A stretch of 64,000 bases of DNA, from positions 130,666 to 194,665 of the forward strand of contig SMYQ01000001.1 of assembly GCA_007050885.1 (NCBI GenBank), in the 5' to 3' direction. The notes under the pieces were generated by a model. The model had not been told where the DNA came from and did no database searches. It was given only the letters and a program-made list of their open reading frames with translations. Positions 8,386 to 17,400 of the stretch are shown here, in pieces (the stretch's first letter is position 1; each line of letters opens with the position of its first letter). Source of the stretch: Candidatus Bathyarchaeota archaeon. Lineage in GTDB: Archaea; Thermoproteota; Bathyarchaeia; 40CM-2-53-6; RBG-13-38-9. The translations under genes were made by a program, and so were the position numbers.

Positions 8386-8763
8386 TATCTCTGTAACGTA
8401 GGCGTCTATTCTGTCAAGTATTTCTTCCAGAACATACCGTCGGAATACCTTGAAAGCCACTGAAAGGTCGCCCTCTGCGAGCGTATATTCCTTCCGGCCT
8501 TCGACCAGACGCAGCGCCTTGAGCCGCTCCAGATGGTATCTTACCGCAGATTCCGTTATTTGGGCCATTTGGGCCAGTTCAGTGACGGAAATGGGCCTTT
8601 TCTGAGTCAGGAGGGCGCGGAATATGGTCTCCAGGGGCGCGTCTGCATCACCAGGGCGTATAAGGCCCATAGACAATAAAAACACGCGTAAATCGCGTTC
8701 CAGACTATGCGTGGGCGGCTCATATTTGCGCAGGCTGAGCTCGAATATCGGTGAGTCTTTCAT
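8371..8763 (-). CDS. ArsR-like winged-helix protein
   Basis: 130 aa from ATG 8763. Residues ~50-95 hold the HTH (PISVTELAQMAQITESAVRYHLERL) followed by a wing (LRLVEGRKEYTLAEGD) and a C-terminal helix. The N-terminal segment LRKYEPPTHSLERDLRVFLLS is a conserved-looking lead-in. The frame stays open upstream for 32 codons, but a minus-strand TATA-like AAGTTTAATAG at 8787-8797 sits 25-28 nt before ATG 8763, so I choose that start. Regulated genes are unknown. Confidence 0.8.
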   Translation of the reverse strand: MKDSPIFELSLRKYEPPTHSLERDLRVFLLSMGLIRPGDADAPLETIFRALLTQKRPISVTELAQMAQITESAVRYHLERLKALRLVEGRKEYTLAEGDLSVAFKVFRRYVLEEILDRIDAYVTEISSLV

Positions 8764-8997
8764 AATATTCCGCAATGCGGCGAAACTATTAAACTTTGGC
8801 TTTAGGTGGCCATTAAAGGAGGTTACCTCCGGAGCGGTTTCAGCGGCACGTATCCGCAAGGTTACGAAAAAGTATTTATAGACGCGAAAAATTACACTTT
8901 TGCTACGGAAAACCGTGCTTTGCCAACAGGGGGTAGAAATTTCGCGTAGGAAGCGAAAAATTTCACATATGTAAAATGTGGCCCTTAGGCAGGGTTA
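8764..8997. promoter_or_regulatory. Divergent regulatory region with stacked inverted repeats
   Basis: Between two divergent winged-helix genes. Contents: GGAGGT-T-ACCTCC (8818-8830), a perfect inverted repeat; TATA-like GTATTTATAG near 8871-8880; ACGG-AAAA-CCGT in the following leader; GAAATTTCGC pairing with GCGAA..ATTTC across 8935-8963, a ten-pair stem with a two-base bulge; and GCGAAAAATT(A/T)CAC twice, near 8883 and 8951. A second TATA-like CATATGTAAAAT lies about 25 nt before ATG 8998. The two + strand TATA boxes suggest two start sites, or a small RNA from about 8900. Confidence 0.5.
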
Positions 8998-9402
8998 ATG
9001 CATCAAAAAGGTGGTACTGTGTTGGAAATATCTGTAAATGAGGTCCCATTGTCGGGTATCAAGTCGGCCGAGCAGCTCGCGGCATTCGTGCTGAAGTCCC
9101 TCGGACTTTCCAATCTCGATGACGAACGGGATGTGGACCTGCTCCTGGCATTCATAAGGAACAAGGGGGGGATGCGGGTCAGTGAACTGAAAGGTGTGGC
9201 CAAGCTGGGGCAGACCGCCACGTACACACGCATAAAGAAGTTCCTTGGCGCCGGGCTGATATACAAAGCAAAGGGGTCCGTATACCGCCTGCGGGAGCGC
9301 ACCCTAAAGGATACACTGGACTTCCGCGTGCGTAAGGATATTGAACGAGTTTTTGACAGCATAGTCGAGGTTAGTGACGAACTGGAGAAGAAAGTTAAGT
9401 AA
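8998..9402 (+). CDS. Winged-helix transcriptional regulator
   Basis: 134 aa. The N-terminal 35 residues are not conserved-looking. Residues ~45-100 form the winged helix: DVDLLLAFIRNKGGMRVSEL, then KLGQTATYTRIKKFLGAGLI and the wing YKAKGSVYRLRE. The C-terminus (RKDIERVFDSIVEVSDELEKK) is a likely dimerisation helix. I use ATG 8998, about 25 nt after CATATGTAAAAT. An internal GTG at 9019 is possible. The unusual repeat-rich leader suggests autoregulation. Confidence 0.8.
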   Translation: MHQKGGTVLEISVNEVPLSGIKSAEQLAAFVLKSLGLSNLDDERDVDLLLAFIRNKGGMRVSELKGVAKLGQTATYTRIKKFLGAGLIYKAKGSVYRLRERTLKDTLDFRVRKDIERVFDSIVEVSDELEKKVK

Positions 9403-9414
9403 TATTTCACAAAG

Positions 9415-9450
9415 AAGTTGCTTGTTTTTTCAACAACTTATTTTATCGGG
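9415..9450 (+). terminator. Hairpin with T-rich tail
   Basis: AAGTTG (9415-9420) pairs with CAACTT (9434-9439), extended inward by TTG/CAA around a T6 loop, followed by TTATTTTA. It lies just after the winged-helix gene stop. Confidence 0.45.
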
Positions 9451-9567
9451 AATTCCGAATATTGCTGAAAAACACATATAATCCGGACGCGTTATAGTAG
9501 AACTGGACCAAATCGTAGACACTCGGAAAGGACAAACGACACGAAAAAGGCCCAAAAAAATTGCGGA

Positions 9568-9640
9568 AGCCCCGTGGTGTAGTGGTCAAGCATTCGGGAC
9601 TTTGAATCCCGCGACCCCGGTTCAAATCCGGGCGGGGCTA
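9568..9640 (+). tRNA. tRNA-Gln (UUG)
   Basis: Full cloverleaf. Acceptor 9568-9574 (AGCCCCG) pairs with 9633-9639 (CGGGGCT), discriminator A 9640. The anticodon stem CGGGA/TCCCG (9595-9599, 9607-9611) encloses loop CTTTGAA with anticodon TTG at 9602-9604. T stem CCCGG/CCGGG with loop TTCAAAT. No intron, and CCA is not encoded. Archaeal Gln-tRNA is normally made by GluRS plus the GatDE amidotransferase. TATA-like ACATATAAT (9474-9482) and GTTATAG (9491-9497) lie rather far upstream, implying a 5' leader of ~50 nt. Confidence 0.95.
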
Positions 9641-9972
9641 TTCCGCACACCCGCTCAGGTCGCTATATAATTTGCTTTTAAAACAAATAAGTTTTTATTT
9701 GAGCACTTTTGACATTGTTTGATGTCAATTGATGTGCATTGTCCCCTGTTGACATCAATTGATGTGAAATGAAAACCTTGTTTGATGTCAATTGGCCTCA
9801 TTAACGGCAATTTCATGTTAATATCAATCTCAATTAACATCAAATGCCATTAAGTAATCTTAAAAGAGCTCATTGAGGTCAGTGATTTCCGTATCTTTTG
9901 AGTGATTTTAGTCGTGTTACCAGGTGATGTTGACGGGTTTCTTATAAACTACCCCTATTTGTGAGACTTGGT
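9641..9972. repeat. AT-rich intergenic field of TTGATGT/ACATCAA repeats upstream of lhr
   Basis: Six exact heptamers lie within 125 bp: TTGATGT at 9719, 9729, 9759 and 9782, ACATCAA at 9752 and 9837. The pair at 9752-9765 forms the perfect 14-bp palindrome ACATCAATTGATGT. Degenerate copies (TTAATATCAAT, CAATTAACATCAA) continue to ~9843. TATA-like CTATATAATT occurs at 9663-9672 and the lhr TATA CTTATAAACT at 9941-9950. No credible gene is present; the short minus-strand frame here only translates the repeats. Confidence 0.7.
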
Positions 9973-12609
9973 ATGGTTTCGAGCGACGTTTTTGGGTTGG
10001 TTGGGGGTGAAATTGTGAGGGCTTTCGAGCTCGAAAAACCGACAGAAGTGCAAAAAGCAACGATTAGAGAGGTCCTGGATGGAAAAGAGTGCCTGGTAGT
10101 TGCTGAAACTGGTAGCGGTAAAACCGAGGCTGTCATGTTGCCATTATTGAAGCTCATTCACAAGAAACCAGTTGCGTGCTTGTACGTGACACCACTCCGC
10201 GCCCTCAACAGGGATATATTCACACGCATGAGGCATGCATGCGAGCGGTTGGGTTACCGAATAGAGACCCGCCATGGCGACACGAGTCCGCGCATCAGGC
10301 AAGAACAGCTCAAGGATCCACCCGACCTATTGGTTACAACTCCTGAAACCTTCCAGGCACTGCTTGTTGCCCCAAAATTCCGCGAGCACCTGAGGAATGT
10401 TGAGTTTGTCATCATTGATGAAATCCATGAATTAATGGACAACAAACGGGGACCGCAGCTTGCATGTGCCGTGGCCCGCTTGAGACGCGTTGCGAAATTC
10501 AAACTCTACGGACTCTCGGCAACCGTATCGGAACCGGATAAGGTGGCCAAATATTTCTGGAACGGAAATGTCACGACGGTCGTAAGTGACGAAGAAAAGG
10601 TCAAGGAGATTGTAGTTGAAGTACCTAATACTAAGGACGAGGACCTTCAAGTCTCACGCGATTCAGGGCTCCCCATCTTTACGGTCGCCAAGTTGCGGCG
10701 CGTCAATGAGCTCAGCGCGGGTCAAAGCACAATAATATTTACCAATACGCGCAGCATTGCTGAAATTCTCACATCACGGCTCAAGAAGGTCATTGATGTC
10801 AAAGTCCATCACGGAAGCCTCAGCAGGGAACATCGTGAATCTGTGGAAAAACGTTTCAAGGAAGGCACAATTGACAAGGTCATCTCCACGAGCTCACTTG
10901 AACTCGGCATCGATATCGGACATGTGGAACGGGTGGTGCAGTATGGTTCACCCAGAAGAGTTGATGCATTCACCCAACGGGTTGGGAGAAGCGGGCATTT
11001 TATCAGTAGGAAGTCCCGCGGCTTCATAATTTGTGACGTCGCGGAGGCCGCCGAAAGTGCCGTGATTGCAAAGCGCGTGGTGGGCGGCAAACTGGAGCCC
11101 ATCGAGTTTCTGGACTGCCCCTTTGATGTCCTGGCCCACCAGCTCACGGGTCTCGCGCTTGAGATCAGTGACGTCAACATCTACCAAGCATTTTACTTTT
11201 TCAAATCTGTCTGGGCATTCAGGGAACTGACTGCCAAGGACTTTGCGGACGCCCTCAGGCTGGCCGAACAGCTGGGTCATATCCGCAGGGAGGGAAACAC
11301 ATACCGACGGAGGGCTCGGGCGTGGCGGTACTACTACAACAACATTTCAACAATTCCAAGTGAACACAAGTACAAACTGATAGATAGTGCCACACGAAAG
11401 CCGGTGGCAACACTTGACGCAGAATTTGTCGAGGAACTGCAAACCGGCGAGCGATTTGTGGTTGCTGGCACATCCTGGAGTGTCGTGAGCAGGGAAGGCA
11501 ACTTGCTGTTCGCTGCAAGCACGGGGGAGACTGATGCTGTGGCAACCTGGTCCGGGGAGGTCATCCCTGTGGACTTTCATGTGGCCCAGGAAATCCCGAA
11601 GGCCATCAACTCGCCCGAAGAGTATCCATACTCGACGGGAACTGTGAACAGGATTGAGGAACTGGGAAAATATTCGGGGCATACCCGGATTGAAAAACAC
11701 GGAGACCTGTCGGTAATAATCACTTGGGCCGGAAACAAGGTTAACAACACGTTGGCGCATGTTTTGGGCTCGTTTTTGACCGCACAGTTCGGGGAAAATA
11801 TAGGGATACGGAGTGATGAATTTGGCATAGTCCTGAAAGGGGCGACGGGGGGAATCAATCTCAAGGAGGTTATTGAAAGCATAGACGGAAAACAGATTGA
11901 GCGGAGCCTCCGGATAACGGCCGAAAACTCACAGCGCTTCAGAAAGACTTTTGTCCATGTCGGAAAGCGGTTCGGAATAATCGAGCGTCAGGGGCTCCGG
12001 AACATTTCTCCCAAAAAGTTCGTCGGGCTGTGGTTGGGAAGTATAGTTGACAAGGAGGCATTCAAGGAGTATCTTTTCAAGAAGATGGACATCCAAAGGA
12101 CTATTGCTTTTCTTAAGAAACTCGAAATTGAGGAAGGCGAGCTCTCCGGAATCGGGAAGTACATGGTAGAAAAATTCTATCCCGATGTATTCGAAGCCGC
12201 CCGCCCGAAGAAGCAGATACTCGACGCCCTGCGCGTCCGGCTGGAGGGAACAAAACTGCCGCTGGCATGCATGTACTGCAAGACCCATCTCGGCAGCTTT
12301 ACAGTGAGCTCGGCACCGGACATATGTCCGAATTGCGGCTCGAAGTTTCTGGGCGTCCTCCACAGCTTGCGGGCACTCAGAGGAAAGGACCTAAGTGTTG
12401 AGGAAAAACGAGATGTGAGGTCGGCAAGGCTGTCGGGTAACCTGTTCTTGTCTCACGGCCGGCTCGCCCTGCTGGTGCAGGCCGGTCGGGGGGTTGGCCC
12501 AAGGACCGCAGCACGGATTATCCGGTCCTGTGAAAACGAGGCCGAGATGCTCGAAAAGCTCTATGAAGCGGAAAAGACGTACGCACGCACAAAACCCTTC
12601 TGGGACTAA
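9973..12609 (+). CDS. lhr: Lhr-type DEAD/H-box DNA helicase
   Basis: Superfamily 2 helicase of the large-helicase-related family, about 878 aa, thought to act in DNA repair or recombination. Motif I AETGSGKTEAVMLPLL (~residue 45-60), Ia TPLRALNRD, motif II DEIHEL, motif III LSATVSEP, motif VI QRVGRSGH. The second half is the Lhr-specific region, ending with a zinc-finger pair CMYCKTHLG and CPNCGSKFLG. The frame opens with GTG 9961, but the TATA CTTATAAACT fits ATG 9973 better for a leaderless start. It stands alone after the repeat field. Confidence 0.95.
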   Translation: MVSSDVFGLVGGEIVRAFELEKPTEVQKATIREVLDGKECLVVAETGSGKTEAVMLPLLKLIHKKPVACLYVTPLRALNRDIFTRMRHACERLGYRIETRHGDTSPRIRQEQLKDPPDLLVTTPETFQALLVAPKFREHLRNVEFVIIDEIHELMDNKRGPQLACAVARLRRVAKFKLYGLSATVSEPDKVAKYFWNGNVTTVVSDEEKVKEIVVEVPNTKDEDLQVSRDSGLPIFTVAKLRRVNELSAGQSTIIFTNTRSIAEILTSRLKKVIDVKVHHGSLSREHRESVEKRFKEGTIDKVISTSSLELGIDIGHVERVVQYGSPRRVDAFTQRVGRSGHFISRKSRGFIICDVAEAAESAVIAKRVVGGKLEPIEFLDCPFDVLAHQLTGLALEISDVNIYQAFYFFKSVWAFRELTAKDFADALRLAEQLGHIRREGNTYRRRARAWRYYYNNISTIPSEHKYKLIDSATRKPVATLDAEFVEELQTGERFVVAGTSWSVVSREGNLLFAASTGETDAVATWSGEVIPVDFHVAQEIPKAINSPEEYPYSTGTVNRIEELGKYSGHTRIEKHGDLSVIITWAGNKVNNTLAHVLGSFLTAQFGENIGIRSDEFGIVLKGATGGINLKEVIESIDGKQIERSLRITAENSQRFRKTFVHVGKRFGIIERQGLRNISPKKFVGLWLGSIVDKEAFKEYLFKKMDIQRTIAFLKKLEIEEGELSGIGKYMVEKFYPDVFEAARPKKQILDALRVRLEGTKLPLACMYCKTHLGSFTVSSAPDICPNCGSKFLGVLHSLRALRGKDLSVEEKRDVRSARLSGNLFLSHGRLALLVQAGRGVGPRTAARIIRSCENEAEMLEKLYEAEKTYARTKPFWD

Positions 12610-12779
12610 GGGATGGCTCCTGTTTCTATTTTTTCAAGGGGTTTTTGGTTGGTTTGGTGGAACTATCTTAGTTATAATTGGTATTTTATAGTCAACGGAG
12701 AACTCTAAATTCACCAAACACTCTAAAAATTCATTAAAGCTCGTTTTTTATGGGCGGTGCCTTTCTAATTCATTATTAC

Positions 12780-13076
12780 TTAGTCCACTCCAGATATGTG
12801 TAAAATGGCTTCAGCCACGTCTCCGTGCTCTTTTAGGGCTCTTTTTGCCACTTCCTTCGAGCAACCAGTCTTCTCCATGACTAAGGCGATGTCTTCATGC
12901 CCCTCTGTAATGACTTCGTGTTTTCCCATCACCTGGAAGACGATATTCCCCATCATGTTGGCCTCAACCACCGTGGGCGAACCGAATATCCATTTCTCCT
13001 CGCCGAAGTCAAAGACAACCTCGTTCGGGGACAGCTGCTTGGTCTTTAGTTGTTTGGCTAATGCTCGCATATCCAT
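12780..13076 (-). CDS. nac: Nascent polypeptide-associated complex protein
   Basis: 98 aa. The NAC domain covers the first ~60 residues (PNEVVFDFGEEKWIFGSPTV, then GNIVFQVMG), with a UBA-like domain at the C-terminus (IALVMEKTGCSKEVAKRALK, then GDVAEAILHI). Archaeal NAC is a homodimer that binds emerging chains at the ribosome. The frame extends further upstream, but that part runs antisense-like across the neighbouring 56-aa gene in another frame. I use ATG 13076, 25 nt from the TATA CTTTAAAATC; ATG 13070 is an alternative. Confidence 0.95.
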   Translation of the reverse strand: MDMRALAKQLKTKQLSPNEVVFDFGEEKWIFGSPTVVEANMMGNIVFQVMGKHEVITEGHEDIALVMEKTGCSKEVAKRALKEHGDVAEAILHISGVD

Positions 13077-13099
13077 AAAAAAGAAAAGAGAGGGGGATT

Positions 13100-13270
13100 T
13101 TAAAGGTCTACGGCCTTCAAAGTTTTCCTGCCGTTTCCAGCAGCCCTCTTGGCAGCCTTGTCGAGTGTCCACTCGATGAAGCGCTCCATAGCATCGTAAA
13201 ACTCCCCACTCACCCGTAGGTCTTTTCGCTTTGCAAACGCTCTAACTTCTGTTTTCTTAACGTATGCCAT
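13100..13270 (-). CDS. Small histone-fold-like protein (56 aa)
   Basis: Translation reads MAYVKKTEVRAF, RVSGEFYDAMERFIEW and KAAKRAAGNGRKTLKAVDL. This pattern (short helix, RVSxxFY, long helix, then NGRKTL..xDL) is that of small archaeal histone-fold/CBF-NFY-like proteins related to DUF1931. It is probably DNA-binding. The ATG at 13270 is 25 nt from the minus-strand TATA GCATATATTT. It ends 24 nt before the NAC start. Length and context are firm; function is inferred from fold similarity. Confidence 0.8.
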   Translation of the reverse strand: MAYVKKTEVRAFAKRKDLRVSGEFYDAMERFIEWTLDKAAKRAAGNGRKTLKAVDL

Positions 13271-13330
13271 GTATGGAAAAAACGCCTGTAAATATATGCT
13301 TTTCCGTTATATTTTTAATATATTTGCGCA

Positions 13331-13456
13331 GTGAATGGAGTGGTTAAAACATCCCACCCGTGGAAAAAAGTCAGGGGGCGCAAGAGCAGATGGAAGTGGA
13401 GAAAGAAGAAGATGCGCCGCCTCAAGAGACTTAGACGCAAGATGAGGAAGAAGTGA
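13331..13456 (+). CDS. rpl41e: Ribosomal protein eL41
   Basis: 41 aa from GTG 13331 (32 more if GTG 13340 is not used: 38 aa). The C-terminal part RWKWRKKKMRRLKRLRRKMR is nearly the whole sequence of eukaryotic eL41, a single basic helix at the ribosomal subunit interface. TATA-like elements TATATTTTTAATAT occupy 13308-13321. The 3' end overlaps truD on the other strand by 26 bp. Such tiny genes are usually missed by annotation pipelines, but the match is distinctive. Confidence 0.88.
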   Translation: MNGVVKTSHPWKKVRGRKSRWKWRKKKMRRLKRLRRKMRKK

Positions 13457-14378
13457 GTGGGAGCCATGTCACTGCGTTTTCTTTTGCGATTTCTCTGAGC
13501 ACCACTGTTGCATAGCTGCCCTTTGGGAGAAAGAACCGCAGGGTGCCTTGGGAATATCTGAGCCCCTTTAGTGGCACGTTGAACGGACGCCGCTTCCCCC
13601 CGCCGGGAAAGTCCTTCAGGGCAAGCCCTGTGGACGAGAGTATTCGCATCTCAATTTCACCCGCTGCGCCGGAGGCGAGCCCGAGCTTTTTTCCGAATAT
13701 CGGTCCGGCCGGACCGAAACGGGACAAGACGTCCCCAGGGAGGGTGGCGCCAAGTCGCTCGCTCAGGACTTTGTTGAAGAGATAAGAACAATAGGCATCT
13801 TCCAAGAGGACGTAGTGCCTTCTCGTAAAGGGGATTTTGCTGGCTTCCATGAGTTTCCTGGCCTCCTTTTTTTTGCCTTTGACTAGGAGCTCGCCAATTT
13901 CGTGGTTGTTCGTGCTGAAGCGCTGGGGCCCAAAGAAATTGGGGATACCCCTGGACTGCAGCTCCTTGAGGACGGGGCGGAGCCTGGGGAGGTCTGCAAC
14001 AACACCGACCCGAAACCAGTTGCCCAGAAGATTCCCTCTTTTAATTTTCCTGCCCGAGTTCCTGGTGACTGAAATCCTGAAGCCCCGACCGGCCGGTGGC
14101 AGCTCGCCGGGGGAAGATATCCATTGGAGCGTCCTCCCCTTCTTGTCCTTAAGGCCCGCATATCCTATGTCACGGGCGTCAATTCCACTCCAAGTCGATA
14201 TTTCCCTGACGACGCCCAGGGTTGTTCTGTTGGTCTTTTCCAGTAGCCCCCACATGTGTGCCCCCTGCCCCGTCGGTATAAACTTGGGAACTTCAAACAC
14301 TTCAAACCTGTTGACCTTCAGGGGGATGCCTTCAGCCTCTGTCAGGAAGCCTTCCGCCCCAGGCATCTCAATCTTCAT
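13431..14378 (-). CDS. truD: tRNA pseudouridine-13 synthase TruD
   Basis: 315 aa. It converts U13 in some tRNAs to pseudouridine. The catalytic-Asp motif is GYAGLKDKKGRTLQW (~residues 70-85), followed by the TruD segment GIPNFFGPQRFSTNNHEIG. The C-terminal strand region TLRFFLPKGSYATVVLRE closes the fold. Many archaeal TruD proteins are near 400 aa, so the inserted TRUD domain is reduced here. The start is ATG 14378, 24 nt from a TATA shared with DP2; the open frame upstream is not used. The stop end overlaps eL41 convergently. Confidence 0.92.
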   Translation of the reverse strand: MKIEMPGAEGFLTEAEGIPLKVNRFEVFEVPKFIPTGQGAHMWGLLEKTNRTTLGVVREISTWSGIDARDIGYAGLKDKKGRTLQWISSPGELPPAGRGFRISVTRNSGRKIKRGNLLGNWFRVGVVADLPRLRPVLKELQSRGIPNFFGPQRFSTNNHEIGELLVKGKKKEARKLMEASKIPFTRRHYVLLEDAYCSYLFNKVLSERLGATLPGDVLSRFGPAGPIFGKKLGLASGAAGEIEMRILSSTGLALKDFPGGGKRRPFNVPLKGLRYSQGTLRFFLPKGSYATVVLREIAKENAVTWLPLTSSSSCV

Positions 14379-14395
14379 AGGAAATATCAGGGCAA

Positions 14396-14407
14396 TAGAT
14401 ATTAAGA
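14396..14407. promoter_or_regulatory. Shared bidirectional TATA box, truD / DP2
   Basis: TAGATATTAAG is centred at about 14402, exactly midway between ATG 14378 (-) and GTG 14426 (+), 24 nt from each. Confidence 0.6.
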
Positions 14408-14425
14408 CATGTCCTTCAACCCTGT

Positions 14426-17400
14426 GTGAAGAATTATCACCAGTTTCTTGAGGGAGAAGTAAATAAGATTTATAGCATTGCAAAGACGGCCAGAAGCAAA
14501 ATGCTGGACCCTTCAAAAGAGGTGGAAATACTTACAGCAAATGAGCTGGCGGGGCGGGTCGAGAGCCTGGTCAGCGTGGCCATCCCCGAACTCAGCGGCT
14601 CCGGGCTCCGCGAAAGAATATTGGAACTCGAAGAAAAACTTGGCAAAGGGAATGAAGAGATTGGTTTCATAATAGCGAATGAAGGGTCCCAAGGCAGGTT
14701 TGTGAAATTCGACAAACGGGAAAGTTCAATCGAAGCAGGAATACGGATTGGAACGGCCTACTGGACGCTTGGTGTTACTACAGCCCCACTGGAGGGATTC
14801 ACCCATGTTAAAATAAAGAATCGTATGGACGGGGGCGACTACCTGGCGATTTACCTCTCAGGGCCCATAAGGAGTGCGGGCGGCACCACCACAGCCATGA
14901 TTGTCATGCTGGCCGATTTTCTCAGGAAAAAATTTGAAATTGGGGAATATGACCCGACGCCACAGGAGGTTGAGCGGTATTTCCTCGAAATGGAATCTTA
15001 CCACCGCCGGGTCGCCAGGCTGCAGTATATGCCAACCGGCGATGAGGCACGCCATGTTGTCAAGAACCTCCCTGTTGAAGTTGATGGCGAGGCCACGGAA
15101 CAAATAGAAGTACTTGCCTACAAGGACCTCCCACGGATAGCGACAAACCGGATTAGGGGGGGCATGGCTCTGACCATGTCTATGATTGCCCTGAAAGCCC
15201 CAAAGCTCCTGAAAAGGATGAAGACGTTCGGAAAGAAATATGGGCTGGAAAACTGGGGATGGTTGAAGGACTTGAAGAAGCTCAAGAGTGAAGGGGTGTC
15301 GACGAAGACCGGAGCAACATATATCGCCGAGATTCCGGGGGGACGACCCGTCTTCAGCTATCCTGATGTGCGGGGTGGGTTCAGACTCCGCTACGGGAAA
15401 GCCAGGAACACTGGATTCGCTTCTGTAGGCGTGCATCCGGCAACCATGGTGATATTGGATAACTTCATCGCTGTCGGAACCCAGTTGAAAGTGGAACTTC
15501 CTGGGAAGGCTGCTGCCGTTTCACCTGTGGACAGCATTGATGGTCCGGTGGTTAGGCTGCGCGACGGAACCGTCATCAAAGTCCGGACGGAGGAGCAGGC
15601 GCGGGACGTCCGAAAGGACGTGGAGAAAATTTTGTACGTCGGGGACATATTGATATCATATGGGGAATTCCTGACAAACGGGCATCCATTAGAGGAGCCG
15701 GGGTGGTGCGAGGAGTGGTGGCTGGAGGAGGTCCTGGCCAAGGATGCAAAATTCAAGAACCTGAAAATTGATTTTGACAAGGCCCTGGAAATCAGCAGGG
15801 AGCTGGGCGTGCCCCTGCACCCTGAATACAGCTACTTCTGGGAATCCCTGACTGGGAATGAGGTGAAGAAACTAAAAGCCAACCTGAAATCACTTGGCAA
15901 GGTCAAGGATATATTGGAGAAGCTGGGTGTAGAACATTCCCTGATGGACGGAAGATTGGTCCTGAACGAAGTCAACAAGAAGGTGCTCGAGACCGTTCTC
16001 TCCGGCAGTTTGGATGAGGTTCCTGAAAGTGGCATTGACGCCGTCAACAAAACTTCACCCGTCCGGATAATGAGAAAGGCAGGGAGATATGTCGGAACCC
16101 GGATGGGAAGGCCTGAAAAGGCCGAACGCCGGTTGATGACAGGCAAGCCACATGTGCTTTTCCCTGTTGGCAGGATGGAACGGATGCGGAACATTGTGGA
16201 GGCGTTCAAGACAAATTTGCGGGCGGAACTCGCACTGCGAGTCTGCCCAAAATGCAACGTGAAAACTTATTATCTGATGTGCAACCGGTGCGGCTCCGAA
16301 ACCGAACAAAAGAAAATATGCGTCAGGTGTGGAGTCGTAACACCTGGTGACGAACATTGTGGAATGGCGACCAAGAGCTGTTCTTTTACAAGAGTCAATG
16401 AGAATCTTGAAACCATTTCCACCAGGATAAAGGTAACTGTGCCGCCACTGATAAAGGGTGTCAGGGGTATGAGTTCCAAGACAAAAATCCCGGAGCGGCT
16501 GGACAAGGGACTGCTGCGCGCCAAATACGACCTGTACGTCAACAAGGACGGCACGATACGGATTGACTCAACCGACCTGCCACTTACACATTTCAAACCG
16601 ATGGAAATCGACGTGGGTGTTGAGAAACTGCGGGAACTGGGGTATACTGAGGATATCAAGGGCCGACCGCTGACGAGGGAGGACCAGATCCTGGAACTGA
16701 AACCCCAAGACATTCTATTGAGTGACACTGTCAGTTTTTCGTCTTCAGACTACATGGTAAAGGTCTCCAAATTCGTTGATGAGTTGTTGGAGCGGTTCTA
16801 TGGAATGCCACCCTTCTACAACATAAGGACCCGTGAAGGTTTGCTCGGCCAGGTTGTCATTGGGTTGGCTCCGCATACTTCGGCGGGAATTGTCGGGAGA
16901 ATCATAGGATTCGCCAAGGCCCGGTCCGGATATGCCCACCCAACCTGGCACGCCGCCAAAAAACGGAATTGTGATGGGGACGAGGACTCGGTCATGTTGT
17001 TGTTGGATGCCTTGCTGAATTTTTCAAGGGAGTTCCTCCCTGCGAACCGTGGCGGGAGGACGATGGATGTCCCCTTGGTCATAACTACTGTTTTGGATTT
17101 GAAGGAAGTAGACGACGAAGTTCTGGACATGGATATGGTCGAACGGTATCCTCTGGAATTTTACAGGGCCGCGATGGAAAAAAAAGCCGCCTGGGAGGTT
17201 TCTGTCGATACTCTGGGCTCGATTAACAGGTTAGACGGGCTGGTGTACACGCACGACACAAGGGACATATCGGCAGGTCCAATCGTGACGGCCTACCGCT
17301 CGCTTGGACCGATGCTTGAAAAGGTGAAGGTTCAGCTGGAACTTGCCGAGAAAATCGATGCCGTAGACGAGAACAATGTGGCTGAAAAGATATTGTCCAC

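Noticed and set aside
9655..9843. Minus-strand 62-codon frame through the TTGATGT repeats
   Set aside because: It only translates the repeats and has no conserved features.
9719..9843. CRISPR array
   Set aside because: The repeated units are 7-14 bp, irregularly spaced and palindromic, without unique equal-length spacers.
13077..13172. N-terminal extension of NAC
   Set aside because: It runs over the 56-aa histone-fold-like gene in a different frame; ATG 13076 fits the TATA and the family.
13837..14451. Plus-strand frame of ~204 codons opposite truD
   Set aside because: Overlaps conserved truD and runs past the shared truD/DP2 promoter; composition is a reverse image of truD.
16945..17060. 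Intein in DP2
   Set aside because: The usual insertion site NCDGDEDS is continuous with the following LLLDALLNFS, so no intein is present.
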